Below are positions 17,820 to 25,331 of a DNA stretch of 64,000 nt, in pieces; the first letter of the stretch is position 1, and each line of letters starts with the position of its first letter. Source of the DNA: Bacteroidales bacterium (lineage in GTDB: Bacteria > Bacteroidota > Bacteroidia > Bacteroidales > UBA932); NCBI GenBank assembly GCA_017619675.1, contig JAFZRX010000007.1, positions 123,382 through 187,381 on the forward strand, read 5' to 3'. The notes beneath the pieces are model-generated. The model saw only the letters and a list, made by a program, of their open reading frames with translations, was not told where the DNA came from and did no database searches. The translations under genes were made by a program, and so were the position numbers.

Positions 17820-19235
17820 ATGCTTTTCAATTCTCTGGAATTCCTGCTGTTTTTCCCAATAGTATGTATCATCTACTTCCTGTTGGGAAAGAATAAGTAC
17901 AGGAATCCCTTCCTGCTGATCGCCAGTTACTATTTCTATATGAATTGGAAACCGGTTTATGCGGTTCTGATTCTTACCTCGACTATCCTGACCTACGGTT
18001 GCGGTCTTCTGGTAGAAAAGTATGCGGGAGAAAAAAAGAAGCAAAAGGCTTTCCTGACCGTCAGCCTGGTGCTGAACTTCGGGATCCTGTTCGTTTTCAA
18101 ATACTTCAATTTCATAAACGAGAGCGTCTTCGGCCTTCTTTCCAGTGTCGGCCTGAGATGGAATGTCCCCCATCTGGATGTTTTGTTGCCTGTGGGTATT
18201 TCATTCTATACCTTCCAGGCGGTAGGTTATTCCATTGACGTCTACAGGGGCAGCATCAAGGCGGAAAGGAACTTTCTCACTTACGCTCTCTTTGTATCGT
18301 TTTTCCCTCAGCTTGTGGCCGGCCCTATCGAACGCGCCAAGAATCTGCTGCCGCAGTTTCATCAGGAGCATTCATTCAACGCGGACGATGTCATTGAAGG
18401 CTGCAAGCAGATGATATGGGGCTTCTTCATGAAGTTATGCGTAGCGGACGTCCTGAGTGAATATGTAGATGCTGTCTATAACAATGTGGCCCAGCACAAT
18501 GGTGCCAGCATGGCCGTAGCTACAATTTTCTTCGCATTCCAGGTTTATTGTGACTTTGCGGGATACTCAAATATTGCGATAGGTTCAGCCAGGGTGATGG
18601 GCTATAATCTCATGCAGAATTTCAGGCAACCGTATCTGTCATTGTCAATAAAGGAGTTCTGGAGAAGGTGGCATATTTCCCTTTCAACCTGGTTCATGGA
18701 TTACCTGTACATACCGCTTGGAGGAAACAGGGTTAAATATGCGCGCCATCTGCTCAACTTGATGATAACCTTCCTTGTAAGCGGTCTATGGCACGGGGCC
18801 AACTGGACGTTTGTAATCTGGGGAGCCCTTCACGGATCATACCTGGTTATTGAGAACATAATCAGGAAATATGTTTATTCCCCTAAGGAGGACTCCTTTA
18901 TTTCCAGGGCGTTCAGCACTGCCGTCTGCTTCTTCTTCGTATGTTTTGCCTGGATTTTCTTCAGGGCGAACTCCATCCAGGACGCTTTCACGGTTGTAAG
19001 GAAGATCTTTACCGACTGGGGGCCTCTGTTCACCCAGATAACAGTCTTCCTCCATGGTATTGCGGCTATACTGATACTTGTAGCCAAGGATATCAAGGAC
19101 AACTTTGGCCTTGAGATTCATCTGATGCATTCAAAGTACTATGCTGTCCGGCTGGCCTCCGTGGTCTTTCTGATTTCGTATATCCTGTTGTTCGGCGCAC
19201 TGAGTTCCGGAGCCTTCATTTATTTCCAATTCTGA
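17820..19235 (+). CDS. MBOAT-family O-acyltransferase (AlgI/DltB-like)
   Basis: 471 residues with about ten to twelve membrane helices. Family motifs: FNSLEFLLFFPIV at the N-terminus, LLPVGISFYTFQAVGYSIDVYRG (~residues 120-142), FPQLVAGPIERAKNLLPQF, and the catalytic-His segment SGLWHGANWTFVIWGALHG (~residue 320). Such proteins carry an acyl group across the membrane and pass it to a periplasmic SGNH partner that acylates an exported polymer, as in alginate and teichoic-acid modification. The partner gene follows after 1 bp. The acceptor is presumably the surface glycan made by this locus. Confidence 0.92.
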   Translation: MLFNSLEFLLFFPIVCIIYFLLGKNKYRNPFLLIASYYFYMNWKPVYAVLILTSTILTYGCGLLVEKYAGEKKKQKAFLTVSLVLNFGILFVFKYFNFINESVFGLLSSVGLRWNVPHLDVLLPVGISFYTFQAVGYSIDVYRGSIKAERNFLTYALFVSFFPQLVAGPIERAKNLLPQFHQEHSFNADDVIEGCKQMIWGFFMKLCVADVLSEYVDAVYNNVAQHNGASMAVATIFFAFQVYCDFAGYSNIAIGSARVMGYNLMQNFRQPYLSLSIKEFWRRWHISLSTWFMDYLYIPLGGNRVKYARHLLNLMITFLVSGLWHGANWTFVIWGALHGSYLVIENIIRKYVYSPKEDSFISRAFSTAVCFFFVCFAWIFFRANSIQDAFTVVRKIFTDWGPLFTQITVFLHGIAAILILVAKDIKDNFGLEIHLMHSKYYAVRLASVVFLISYILLFGALSSGAFIYFQF

Positions 19236-19236
19236 C

Positions 19237-20178
19237 ATGAAGAAAAAGAATCTATATCTCCTGGTTTCCGTGCTTGCCGTAATAGGATCGCTGGTCGTCG
19301 TGGACCTGATTGTAGGCAAGGTAGGCGAAATTGCCCTAAAGAAGATGCCGGATTTTGCGTTCACCCAGGTTTCAAAAGACAATTTCAGGCTTAACCGCGT
19401 AGAAACAGATATCGTTATAATTGGTTCCTCAAGGTGCACTCGTCACTATGTTTCTTCAATGCTAAGAGACAGTATAAACACCTTTGTATCAGGGGATTAT
19501 TCAATCTTCAACTGCGGTGTGGACGGCAGGACCGTCAACACTAACTCCTGCGCAGCCGAGTCCATAATGGACAGGTATACTCCTAAACTTCTGATCTTTG
19601 ATGTCTCCGATGCGGAGTTTGCGGCAGGGCCTCGTATGGAAGAGATGGAATCATCCGCGCTGAATTACAATGACAACAAGTTTGTCAGGGAATACATAAA
19701 CGACTTTGGCTTTAAAGAACGGGTTAAGATCTTCTCCAACATGTTCCGTTTCAACAGAAGGTTTGCACATATAGCCCAATCTTTCATCAACGAAACGGAG
19801 AATACAGGATATGAGCCCATCTACGGCGGGATGACCGCTGAGCCGGAAACAGAACCCAGGGCGAAGACAACTACCCATAAAGTTGACGACTATAGCCGCA
19901 AGGTCTTTACCCGGGTATTGGAAACCGCCAAAGAGAAGGGGGTCTATATTATCGTCGCCACCTCACCAAGATTCCGGCCAACCGACAACAATCCCTTCCT
20001 GGCTGACTTGTGCCACCAGTACGACATCCCTTATATTGAGATATACGACCTGGATATTTTCAATACCCATCCCGAATACTTCAAGGACAAGAGTCACCTC
20101 AACGATGAGGGAGCCCACATCTATACAGACCTGTTCTTCCAGGCCCTGAAGCCATATTTAGAGCCGCTGATGCAGTAA
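19237..20178 (+). CDS. SGNH/GDSL-like periplasmic protein, MBOAT partner
   Basis: 313 residues with one N-terminal membrane anchor (LYLLVSVLAVIGSLVVVDLIVG). It has an SGNH-like block I, IIGSSRCTRHYV near residue 65, and a C-terminal DKSHLNDEGAHIYTDLF with the Asp-x-x-His pair, the same layout as AlgX/AlgJ/DltD-type acyltransferase partners. It probably completes acyl transfer in the periplasm together with the MBOAT protein encoded 1 bp upstream. The nucleophile is taken to be the Ser of GSS. Confidence 0.78.
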   Translation: MKKKNLYLLVSVLAVIGSLVVVDLIVGKVGEIALKKMPDFAFTQVSKDNFRLNRVETDIVIIGSSRCTRHYVSSMLRDSINTFVSGDYSIFNCGVDGRTVNTNSCAAESIMDRYTPKLLIFDVSDAEFAAGPRMEEMESSALNYNDNKFVREYINDFGFKERVKIFSNMFRFNRRFAHIAQSFINETENTGYEPIYGGMTAEPETEPRAKTTTHKVDDYSRKVFTRVLETAKEKGVYIIVATSPRFRPTDNNPFLADLCHQYDIPYIEIYDLDIFNTHPEYFKDKSHLNDEGAHIYTDLFFQALKPYLEPLMQ

Positions 20179-20222
20179 TAAGTTGAGCCGCAAAGAATCA
20201 TTGGCACTCAATGGTTTGCCGT

Positions 20223-21254
20223 TCAGTCCTGTGCTTCTTTCAAGGGCACCCTTCTGTCAAATACTTTGTATGCCGGCAGGAGAACGTGATGAAGGGCATA
20301 ACACAAAAGGAACACTATCACTGACATCAGGACACTTATAAGGTATCCGTTATCCAGTCCCCAGAAATAAACGATCAGGTTAATGAACAGATACTGTGTT
20401 CCTACTACAGAGATCAATGACTTTGACAGTGACGTTATGAAACCCGTCTTTGGGAAAGGCAGGAGCGAAAACGAAAAGATCATGGCGCTTCCGATCATTC
20501 CGTTCAGATAAAAGAGGAGCACGTTGGCGCCTTTCAAGAAAAGCTTGAGATATACAGGCAAGGCGGATGCGTCTTCCCCATAAAGCGTATAGGACAGACT
20601 TCCGAATTTGATGCTGACCATGGAGACCCTTCCATGAATCTTTGTAATCAACACCGTCAGGACCAGGCATACCGCAGAAGGAATCAACCACTTGACCGAT
20701 TCTTTTCTCTTAAGCAAGAAATCCCTGCCATAGAAACCCGCCATATAAAACGGGAAGGCCATCAAGCCATTGGACAATTCAAAGGGAAGACGTTTATCCA
20801 ATACCACGGGAAGGAACAGGAGTACTGCCCAGATAATGACAGGGACGACCTTGTTCTTCAATCCAAGAATACAATCTCCAAAAACGTGGCACCAGAAAAG
20901 CGCAAACAAGAACCATAGGATTCCCTTATATCTTCCAGTGGCTGTCAACACTATGAAATCACGGATCTGGCCAAAGAACGGCTTGCCATAGAACAATGAA
21001 TTGGTGGCAATGGACAAAAAGATGAAAATGGCAATTGGCCAGAGGATACGTTTGATATACCGTCCCCAGTCAATCTTCCCATAATAACGGTGAAAGACTC
21101 CGCTTATGATGAAGAAAAGGGGCATATGGAATGCATAGAGGTATAACCTGACAGTCGAGTCACTTGAAAAAAGATGACCATATATCACCAGAAAGGTTGT
21201 GATGACCTTTGCGACATCTAGATAGTAACAACGTGCGGATTTCTCTTCTGCCAT
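20223..21254 (-). CDS. Acyltransferase 3 family membrane protein
   Basis: 343 residues, about ten helices. The N-terminal DVAKVITTFLVIYGHLF holds the conserved His of AT3 proteins, and FHMPLFFIISGVF is the next typical helix. It probably O-acylates a surface sugar, using cytoplasmic acyl-CoA. It stands alone on its strand, convergent to the SGNH gene (45-bp gap) and divergent from the SGNH lipoprotein at 21338; a near-consensus TAACTTTA lies ahead of it. Confidence 0.85.
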   Translation of the reverse strand: MAEEKSARCYYLDVAKVITTFLVIYGHLFSSDSTVRLYLYAFHMPLFFIISGVFHRYYGKIDWGRYIKRILWPIAIFIFLSIATNSLFYGKPFFGQIRDFIVLTATGRYKGILWFLFALFWCHVFGDCILGLKNKVVPVIIWAVLLFLPVVLDKRLPFELSNGLMAFPFYMAGFYGRDFLLKRKESVKWLIPSAVCLVLTVLITKIHGRVSMVSIKFGSLSYTLYGEDASALPVYLKLFLKGANVLLFYLNGMIGSAMIFSFSLLPFPKTGFITSLSKSLISVVGTQYLFINLIVYFWGLDNGYLISVLMSVIVFLLCYALHHVLLPAYKVFDRRVPLKEAQD

Positions 21255-21302
21255 AGTTCAAGAATAACCTTATAAAGTTACGCATTTTTTACTTACGATT
21301 TT

Positions 21303-21310
21303 TAACTTTG
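21303..21310 (+). promoter_or_regulatory. Promoter -7 box of lipoprotein 21338
   Basis: TAACTTTG, exact TAnnTTTG match, ends 27 bp before ATG 21338. A TTG inside the box (21308) opens the frame artificially and is not the start. Confidence 0.5.
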
Positions 21311-21337
21311 TATGGCACTGATTCAGAAATAGTAATA

Positions 21338-22210
21338 ATGCGACTTCGGGTTTCATTTTTATTGGTTGTCCTTTTCTTCCTCCCGTTCCTTTCCTGTCAG
21401 AAAATTGGAGAGGATGTCAATCCGTGGGACATTCCTGAAGAAGAGTTGCCTTCTACCAAGTCTGATATCAGGATCGCTGTCCTTGGTGACAGCATCTCCA
21501 CATTCGCAGGCTTTCTGGCCTCTGACACCCAAGGATACCAAGGGGCCGCGTATAAATCCTATTACCCCACAGGTGATGTAAGGAAGATCAATGATACATG
21601 GTGGTATAAACTGTGTCAGTTGTTGGGAGCCGACATAAACAACCTCTGCAACTGCTCATGGAGCGGATCACGCGTAACCGGCAACTCAAAGTCAGACACT
21701 GATGCCAGCGCGGGCTGCTCTAACAGAAGGATTGCCGACCTGTCAGTTAAAGGATTCACCCCTGACCTGGTAATATGCTATATTTCCTGCAACGATTGGG
21801 CGAACAGTGTCCCGATTGGTGATTGGACATCTTCTGACCCTATCCCGGAGGACGGAAACGTATCCTCTCTTAGAGAGGCATATGCCCTGATGATCCATAA
21901 GATACGTCAACAATACCCTTCTTCCATGGTTGCATGCCTGACTAACCTGGACGATTATAAACGGGACAAGACCCCGGGTTGGCCGTCAAACAACACCGAA
22001 GGGGTCACCGTTGAGGAGTGGAATCAGAATATCAAGGTAATTTCTTCCGCCTTTGACTGCATCACCATTGACCTCCAGACCTGCGGAATCAATTATGAAA
22101 ATGTTTCCAAGTACACCGTAGATGGCGGACTTCATCCCAACAGTGCCGGAATGACCCTGATTGCAAAGAAAATAGCGTCAGAACTGTCTCCTCTTTTGGA
22201 AAAACAATAG
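21338..22210 (+). CDS. SGNH/GDSL hydrolase lipoprotein
   Basis: 290 residues from ATG 21338. Signal peptide with lipobox LSCQ. Block I IAVLGDSISTFAG carries the nucleophilic Ser (~residue 50), the GSR segment WSGSRVTGN is near block II, YISCNDWANS resembles block III, and DGGLHPNSAGMTLIA near the end supplies Asp and His. These lipoproteins remove acyl esters from glycans (CE2/CE3/CE20-like or related). It may trim or recycle acyl groups on the surface glycan or on a dietary polymer; substrate unknown. Confidence 0.85.
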   Translation: MRLRVSFLLVVLFFLPFLSCQKIGEDVNPWDIPEEELPSTKSDIRIAVLGDSISTFAGFLASDTQGYQGAAYKSYYPTGDVRKINDTWWYKLCQLLGADINNLCNCSWSGSRVTGNSKSDTDASAGCSNRRIADLSVKGFTPDLVICYISCNDWANSVPIGDWTSSDPIPEDGNVSSLREAYALMIHKIRQQYPSSMVACLTNLDDYKRDKTPGWPSNNTEGVTVEEWNQNIKVISSAFDCITIDLQTCGINYENVSKYTVDGGLHPNSAGMTLIAKKIASELSPLLEKQ

Positions 22211-22218
22211 TCACACCG

Positions 22219-22953
22219 CTATAGCTCAAGGCCCTCCCCAAGGGTGAGGAACTGATATTTCTGGGTGGGGATCTGCTGTTTCATCAGGTCCATCCAGAGG
22301 CCGGGGTCTCCGCGGTGGGCGGGGCACATTCCAAAGTGGCAGGGGATGGACAGGCCGGGCTTAAGCGCTTTTGCGAGTTCGACATTCTCCTGTTCGTTCA
22401 AGTTTCCCCAGGCGCCGTTGATTGGGGCGATGAGGATATCTATGGGGCCTCGTTTGAGGTATTCGTCTTTCCAGTCCAGATGGAGGCAGGTGTCGCCCAC
22501 TTCCACGATTCTCTTGCCGTCAAATTCTATGATAACTCCTACGGCAAGGGGAGCCAGCTGGCCGTGGTCACATTTGATAATGGTTATGTCAAAATCTCCG
22601 CGGACAAGGTGGTCTCCGGGCCTTACATAAGTAACTCGTGACGGATCCAGTTTCAACTGCTCCACATCCCGCTGGCAATCATAGGCGCATATCAGCTTGG
22701 TAACCCTGTTATCCATCAGCTTGGGCATTGCGTCAATGTCAAAGTGGTCTCTGTGGAAATGCGTCGCAATGAGGTTGTCCACGATGATTTCTTCAGGCTT
22801 GAATATCTCCGGCATAAGCCTGTGGAACCCCACCGGGTCATCCGATGCCAGATAATTGGAGAGATAAAAATCTATCCCGAGGGTCTGGGCTGACTTGCTC
22901 TTGAAGACATACCCGGCCTGACCCATGAAAAACAGTTTTGTCACTTGTTCCAT
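22219..22953 (-). CDS. MBL-fold metallo-hydrolase, UlaG-like
   Basis: 244 residues. The metal motif is ATHFHRDHFD (HxHxDH, residues ~63-72), with later single His and Asp residues (DHGQL, VEVGDTCLHLD, PCHFG) in the order found in UlaG-like lactonases and N-acyl-ethanolamine-type hydrolases. No signal peptide, so it acts in the cytoplasm. It follows sodB by 18 bp and is probably cotranscribed. UlaG opens L-ascorbate-6-phosphate lactone, but no ascorbate genes are nearby, so the substrate is left open. Confidence 0.85.
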   Translation of the reverse strand: MEQVTKLFFMGQAGYVFKSKSAQTLGIDFYLSNYLASDDPVGFHRLMPEIFKPEEIIVDNLIATHFHRDHFDIDAMPKLMDNRVTKLICAYDCQRDVEQLKLDPSRVTYVRPGDHLVRGDFDITIIKCDHGQLAPLAVGVIIEFDGKRIVEVGDTCLHLDWKDEYLKRGPIDILIAPINGAWGNLNEQENVELAKALKPGLSIPCHFGMCPAHRGDPGLWMDLMKQQIPTQKYQFLTLGEGLEL

Positions 22954-22971
22954 ACCTTCAGTTGTATTGAA

Positions 22972-23565
22972 TTACTTGTAGCGGCGTTCTATCTCGTCCC
23001 AGTTGATTATCTGCCACAGGGCGGCCAGGTGGGCGGCGCGGCGGTTCTGGTAGTCAAGGTAGTATGCGTGTTCCCAGACGTCGAAGGTGAGGAGGGGCTT
23101 GAGGCCGCGGGTGAGGGGGTTGCCGGCGCCGGGCTCCTGAGTTATGACGATGGAGCCGTCCTGCGCGGCGGCGAGCCACACCCAGCCGCTGCCGAAGAGC
23201 CCCGCTCCCTTGGCTTCGAAGTCCGCCTGGAAGGCGGCGAAGGAGCCCCACTGGGCCTCGATGCGGGCCTTCAGACGCCCGGTCGGACCGGGCATGACTG
23301 CGGAGGCGGCGGTAGCGGGTTTGAACTGCGTGAAGTAGAGATTGTGGTTCAGGATCTGGCCGGCGTTGTTGAAGACGGCGCCGGCGGGGGCTGTGAGGAC
23401 AATCTCCTCCAGAGTCTTTCCCTCGAAGGGGCTGCCTGGCAGCAGCTTGTTCAGGTTATCGACATAGGTCTGGAGATGCTTTCCGTGGTGGAATGAGATG
23501 GTGTTGGCGCTGATCACGGGTTCGAGCGCATCGGGGGTGTATGGCAGTTCAATCAGTGTAAACAT
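22972..23565 (-). CDS. sodB: Superoxide dismutase, Fe/Mn type
   Basis: 197 residues, full family length. Metal ligands can be placed at His26 (ISFHHGKH), the His of ILNHNLYF near residue 74, and Asp/His of DVWEHAYYLDY near residue 160. It converts superoxide to hydrogen peroxide and oxygen in the cytoplasm, the usual protection of anaerobic Bacteroidales during air exposure. It has a good own promoter (23588-23619). Codon use is strongly G/C-biased here. Confidence 0.96.
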   Translation of the reverse strand: MFTLIELPYTPDALEPVISANTISFHHGKHLQTYVDNLNKLLPGSPFEGKTLEEIVLTAPAGAVFNNAGQILNHNLYFTQFKPATAASAVMPGPTGRLKARIEAQWGSFAAFQADFEAKGAGLFGSGWVWLAAAQDGSIVITQEPGAGNPLTRGLKPLLTFDVWEHAYYLDYQNRRAAHLAALWQIINWDEIERRYK

Positions 23566-23587
23566 ATCGTGGTCATTTTATGCTATA

Positions 23588-23619
23588 CAAATCTAATACG
23601 GATAATGCTTGATTCCAAG
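23588..23619 (-). promoter_or_regulatory. sodB promoter
   Basis: On the minus strand CTTG (23619-23616), 20-bp spacer, then TAGATTTG (23595-23588). Both parts fit the Bacteroidota layout. It shares bases with the opposite promoter for the amide hydrolase, so the two genes may compete for RNA polymerase. Confidence 0.6.
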
Positions 23620-23638
23620 GGGAAAGTGCTTAACTTTG
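23608..23638 (+). promoter_or_regulatory. Promoter of the linear amide hydrolase gene
   Basis: CTTG (23608-23611), 19-bp spacer, TAACTTTG (23631-23638). Start of transcription near 23645 excludes TTG 23643 as start codon and supports ATG 23661. Confidence 0.6.
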
Positions 23639-23660
23639 TTAATTGGTAAAAGATAACACC

Positions 23661-24797
23661 ATGAAGAAAGCATTACTCTGGATACTGGGCATCATTGCTG
23701 CGATCTGCATCGCCGTCCTTTGCGTTTGGGGCGGAGAAATTGCCACAATAAAGACCATCAAATCAGTTGGAGGCAACCAGTACCTCTATCAGATGGAATA
23801 CAAGGCCGCATATGACCTTGACGATGTCATTGACAACGACGTGGACACCAATTCCGAACTGCTGGATTACATCGTAGGGCGGATTGGAAAGGGCCTCCCA
23901 ATAAAGATGAAGAGCGCCCAGGTGGCCGATGAGAACGGCGAACTGGCAACCTTCAACTGCACCAGTTTCCAGGCTGCCAAGGCTGACGGCCAAGGTTTCT
24001 GGTACGGCCGCAACTACGACTATTTCAAGAATCCCACCATGGTAACCATATCCCATCCAAAGAAGGGATACGCCTCCATAGCGGTGAGCGACATGTCCCA
24101 TTTTGGTTATTCGCTGGAGAAACTTCCTGAATCCCTCATGGGAAAGGTCAGCTGCCTAGCGGCCATCTACGCCCCCGTTGACGGCGTGAACGAAAAGGGT
24201 CTCTGCACCTCCATCATGGCCCTTCCAAAGCAGGCTTCCCAGCAGGATACCCCTAAACCCGATGTGGGCACCTCCGTGATAATGAGGCTCTGGCTGGACC
24301 GATGCGCCACCGTGCAGGAGGCGCTGGACCTCGCTTCCACGGTTGACATCCGCCACGACGCCACTGTGGGCTCCGGCTATCATTACATGATTGCCGATTC
24401 CGCCGGCAACTGCGTGGTGCTCGAGTTCGACAAGGAGGATGGCTGGAAGTCAATGGTGGTGAGCAAGGAACCCACCCAGAACTACATGCTGGTGACCAAC
24501 CACCTGCTTTCTCCCAAATACCGCACGGACGAGCCCGACGAGGCCGTGGGCAACCCCCACAGCCGCAGCTGGTGGCGCTATGAGGTTGCCACGGAGTACC
24601 TGGAGAACCACCGCGGCATCCTGACCCTTGACCAGGCCCAGGAATGCCTGGCCATGGTCCACTGGAAAGACCTGTTATGGGATACCGGCACCGTGGAAGA
24701 CACCCAGTTCAGCAACGTCTATGACCAGAGGAACATTACCCTGGACCTCCGGAACTGGAACGATTACGACACCACCGTCCACTTTGAACTGAATTAG
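23661..24797 (+). CDS. Linear amide C-N hydrolase (choloylglycine hydrolase/acyltransferase-like, Ntn fold)
   Basis: 378 residues from ATG 23661. One N-terminal membrane helix or uncleaved signal (residues 2-22) anchors it outside the cytoplasmic membrane. Cys100 in TFNCTSFQ, followed by WYGRNYDYF, fits the N-terminal-nucleophile site of the choloylglycine hydrolase/acid-ceramidase superfamily; the ~99 residues before it may be a cleaved propeptide. GSGYHYMIADSAGNCVVLE also fits the fold. The family cuts bile-salt amides, N-acyl-amino acids and beta-lactams. Bile-salt hydrolase activity is possible but not shown, as the enzyme is longer than typical BSH. Confidence 0.85.
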   Translation: MKKALLWILGIIAAICIAVLCVWGGEIATIKTIKSVGGNQYLYQMEYKAAYDLDDVIDNDVDTNSELLDYIVGRIGKGLPIKMKSAQVADENGELATFNCTSFQAAKADGQGFWYGRNYDYFKNPTMVTISHPKKGYASIAVSDMSHFGYSLEKLPESLMGKVSCLAAIYAPVDGVNEKGLCTSIMALPKQASQQDTPKPDVGTSVIMRLWLDRCATVQEALDLASTVDIRHDATVGSGYHYMIADSAGNCVVLEFDKEDGWKSMVVSKEPTQNYMLVTNHLLSPKYRTDEPDEAVGNPHSRSWWRYEVATEYLENHRGILTLDQAQECLAMVHWKDLLWDTGTVEDTQFSNVYDQRNITLDLRNWNDYDTTVHFELN

Positions 24798-24805
24798 ACT
24801 CCTAT

Positions 24806-25324
24806 TTAGATTGCCTTTACGTACGCACGGGGAATCTGGATGCGGGCGCGCAGGAGCCCGCAGACGCTGATGACCAGGAAAGTGCGGTTGGGCAGCATTT
24901 CCACTTCACCCTCCACGCCGGTGAGGTTGCCGGCCACCACGCGCACCTTCTGCCCAGGCTCAAAGGCCTGGTCAGGCGGGCAGAGCGTGGCCGGATCCTC
25001 CTCCATCACGCGGATGAAGTCTTCCAGCTGCTTGATGGGCACTTCCAGGAGGGTCCTGGTGGCGTGGTCGATCAGATATTTCAGAGGAAGGCCGTAGCCG
25101 TTGGCCAGGGCCAGCGCCTGGGGCTTGGTGCAATACAGGAATATCAGGTTTGGGATGACGGGCGCCTCCACCTTGCAGCGCTTGTGACCGCGGACGCGGG
25201 TCACTTCCCTGCTGGGGATGTAATTACGGATGCCCAGATCGCCCAGGCGCGTCCTCATCTTAAGTTCGTGCCCGCTTCGCACCCTTGCCGCAAACCAGCG
25301 TCTGTCTGCCACTGAACCTTCCAT
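24806..25324 (-). CDS. UpxY-like NusG-family transcription antiterminator
   Basis: 172 residues. N-terminal NGN domain (RWFAARVRSGHELKMRTRL, then VIPNLIFLYCTK) and C-terminal KOW motif (FEPGQKVRVVAGNLTGVEGEVEML). UpxY proteins in Bacteroides are the first genes of capsule loci and let RNA polymerase read through the leader. Here the gene lies 7 bp after a GH51 arabinofuranosidase and about 3.5 kb before the first minus-strand glycan gene, with plus-strand genes between. It points towards the glycan locus but is not in one transcript with it. Confidence 0.88.
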   Translation of the reverse strand: MEGSVADRRWFAARVRSGHELKMRTRLGDLGIRNYIPSREVTRVRGHKRCKVEAPVIPNLIFLYCTKPQALALANGYGLPLKYLIDHATRTLLEVPIKQLEDFIRVMEEDPATLCPPDQAFEPGQKVRVVAGNLTGVEGEVEMLPNRTFLVISVCGLLRARIQIPRAYVKAI

Positions 25325-25331
25325 TTGAGAT

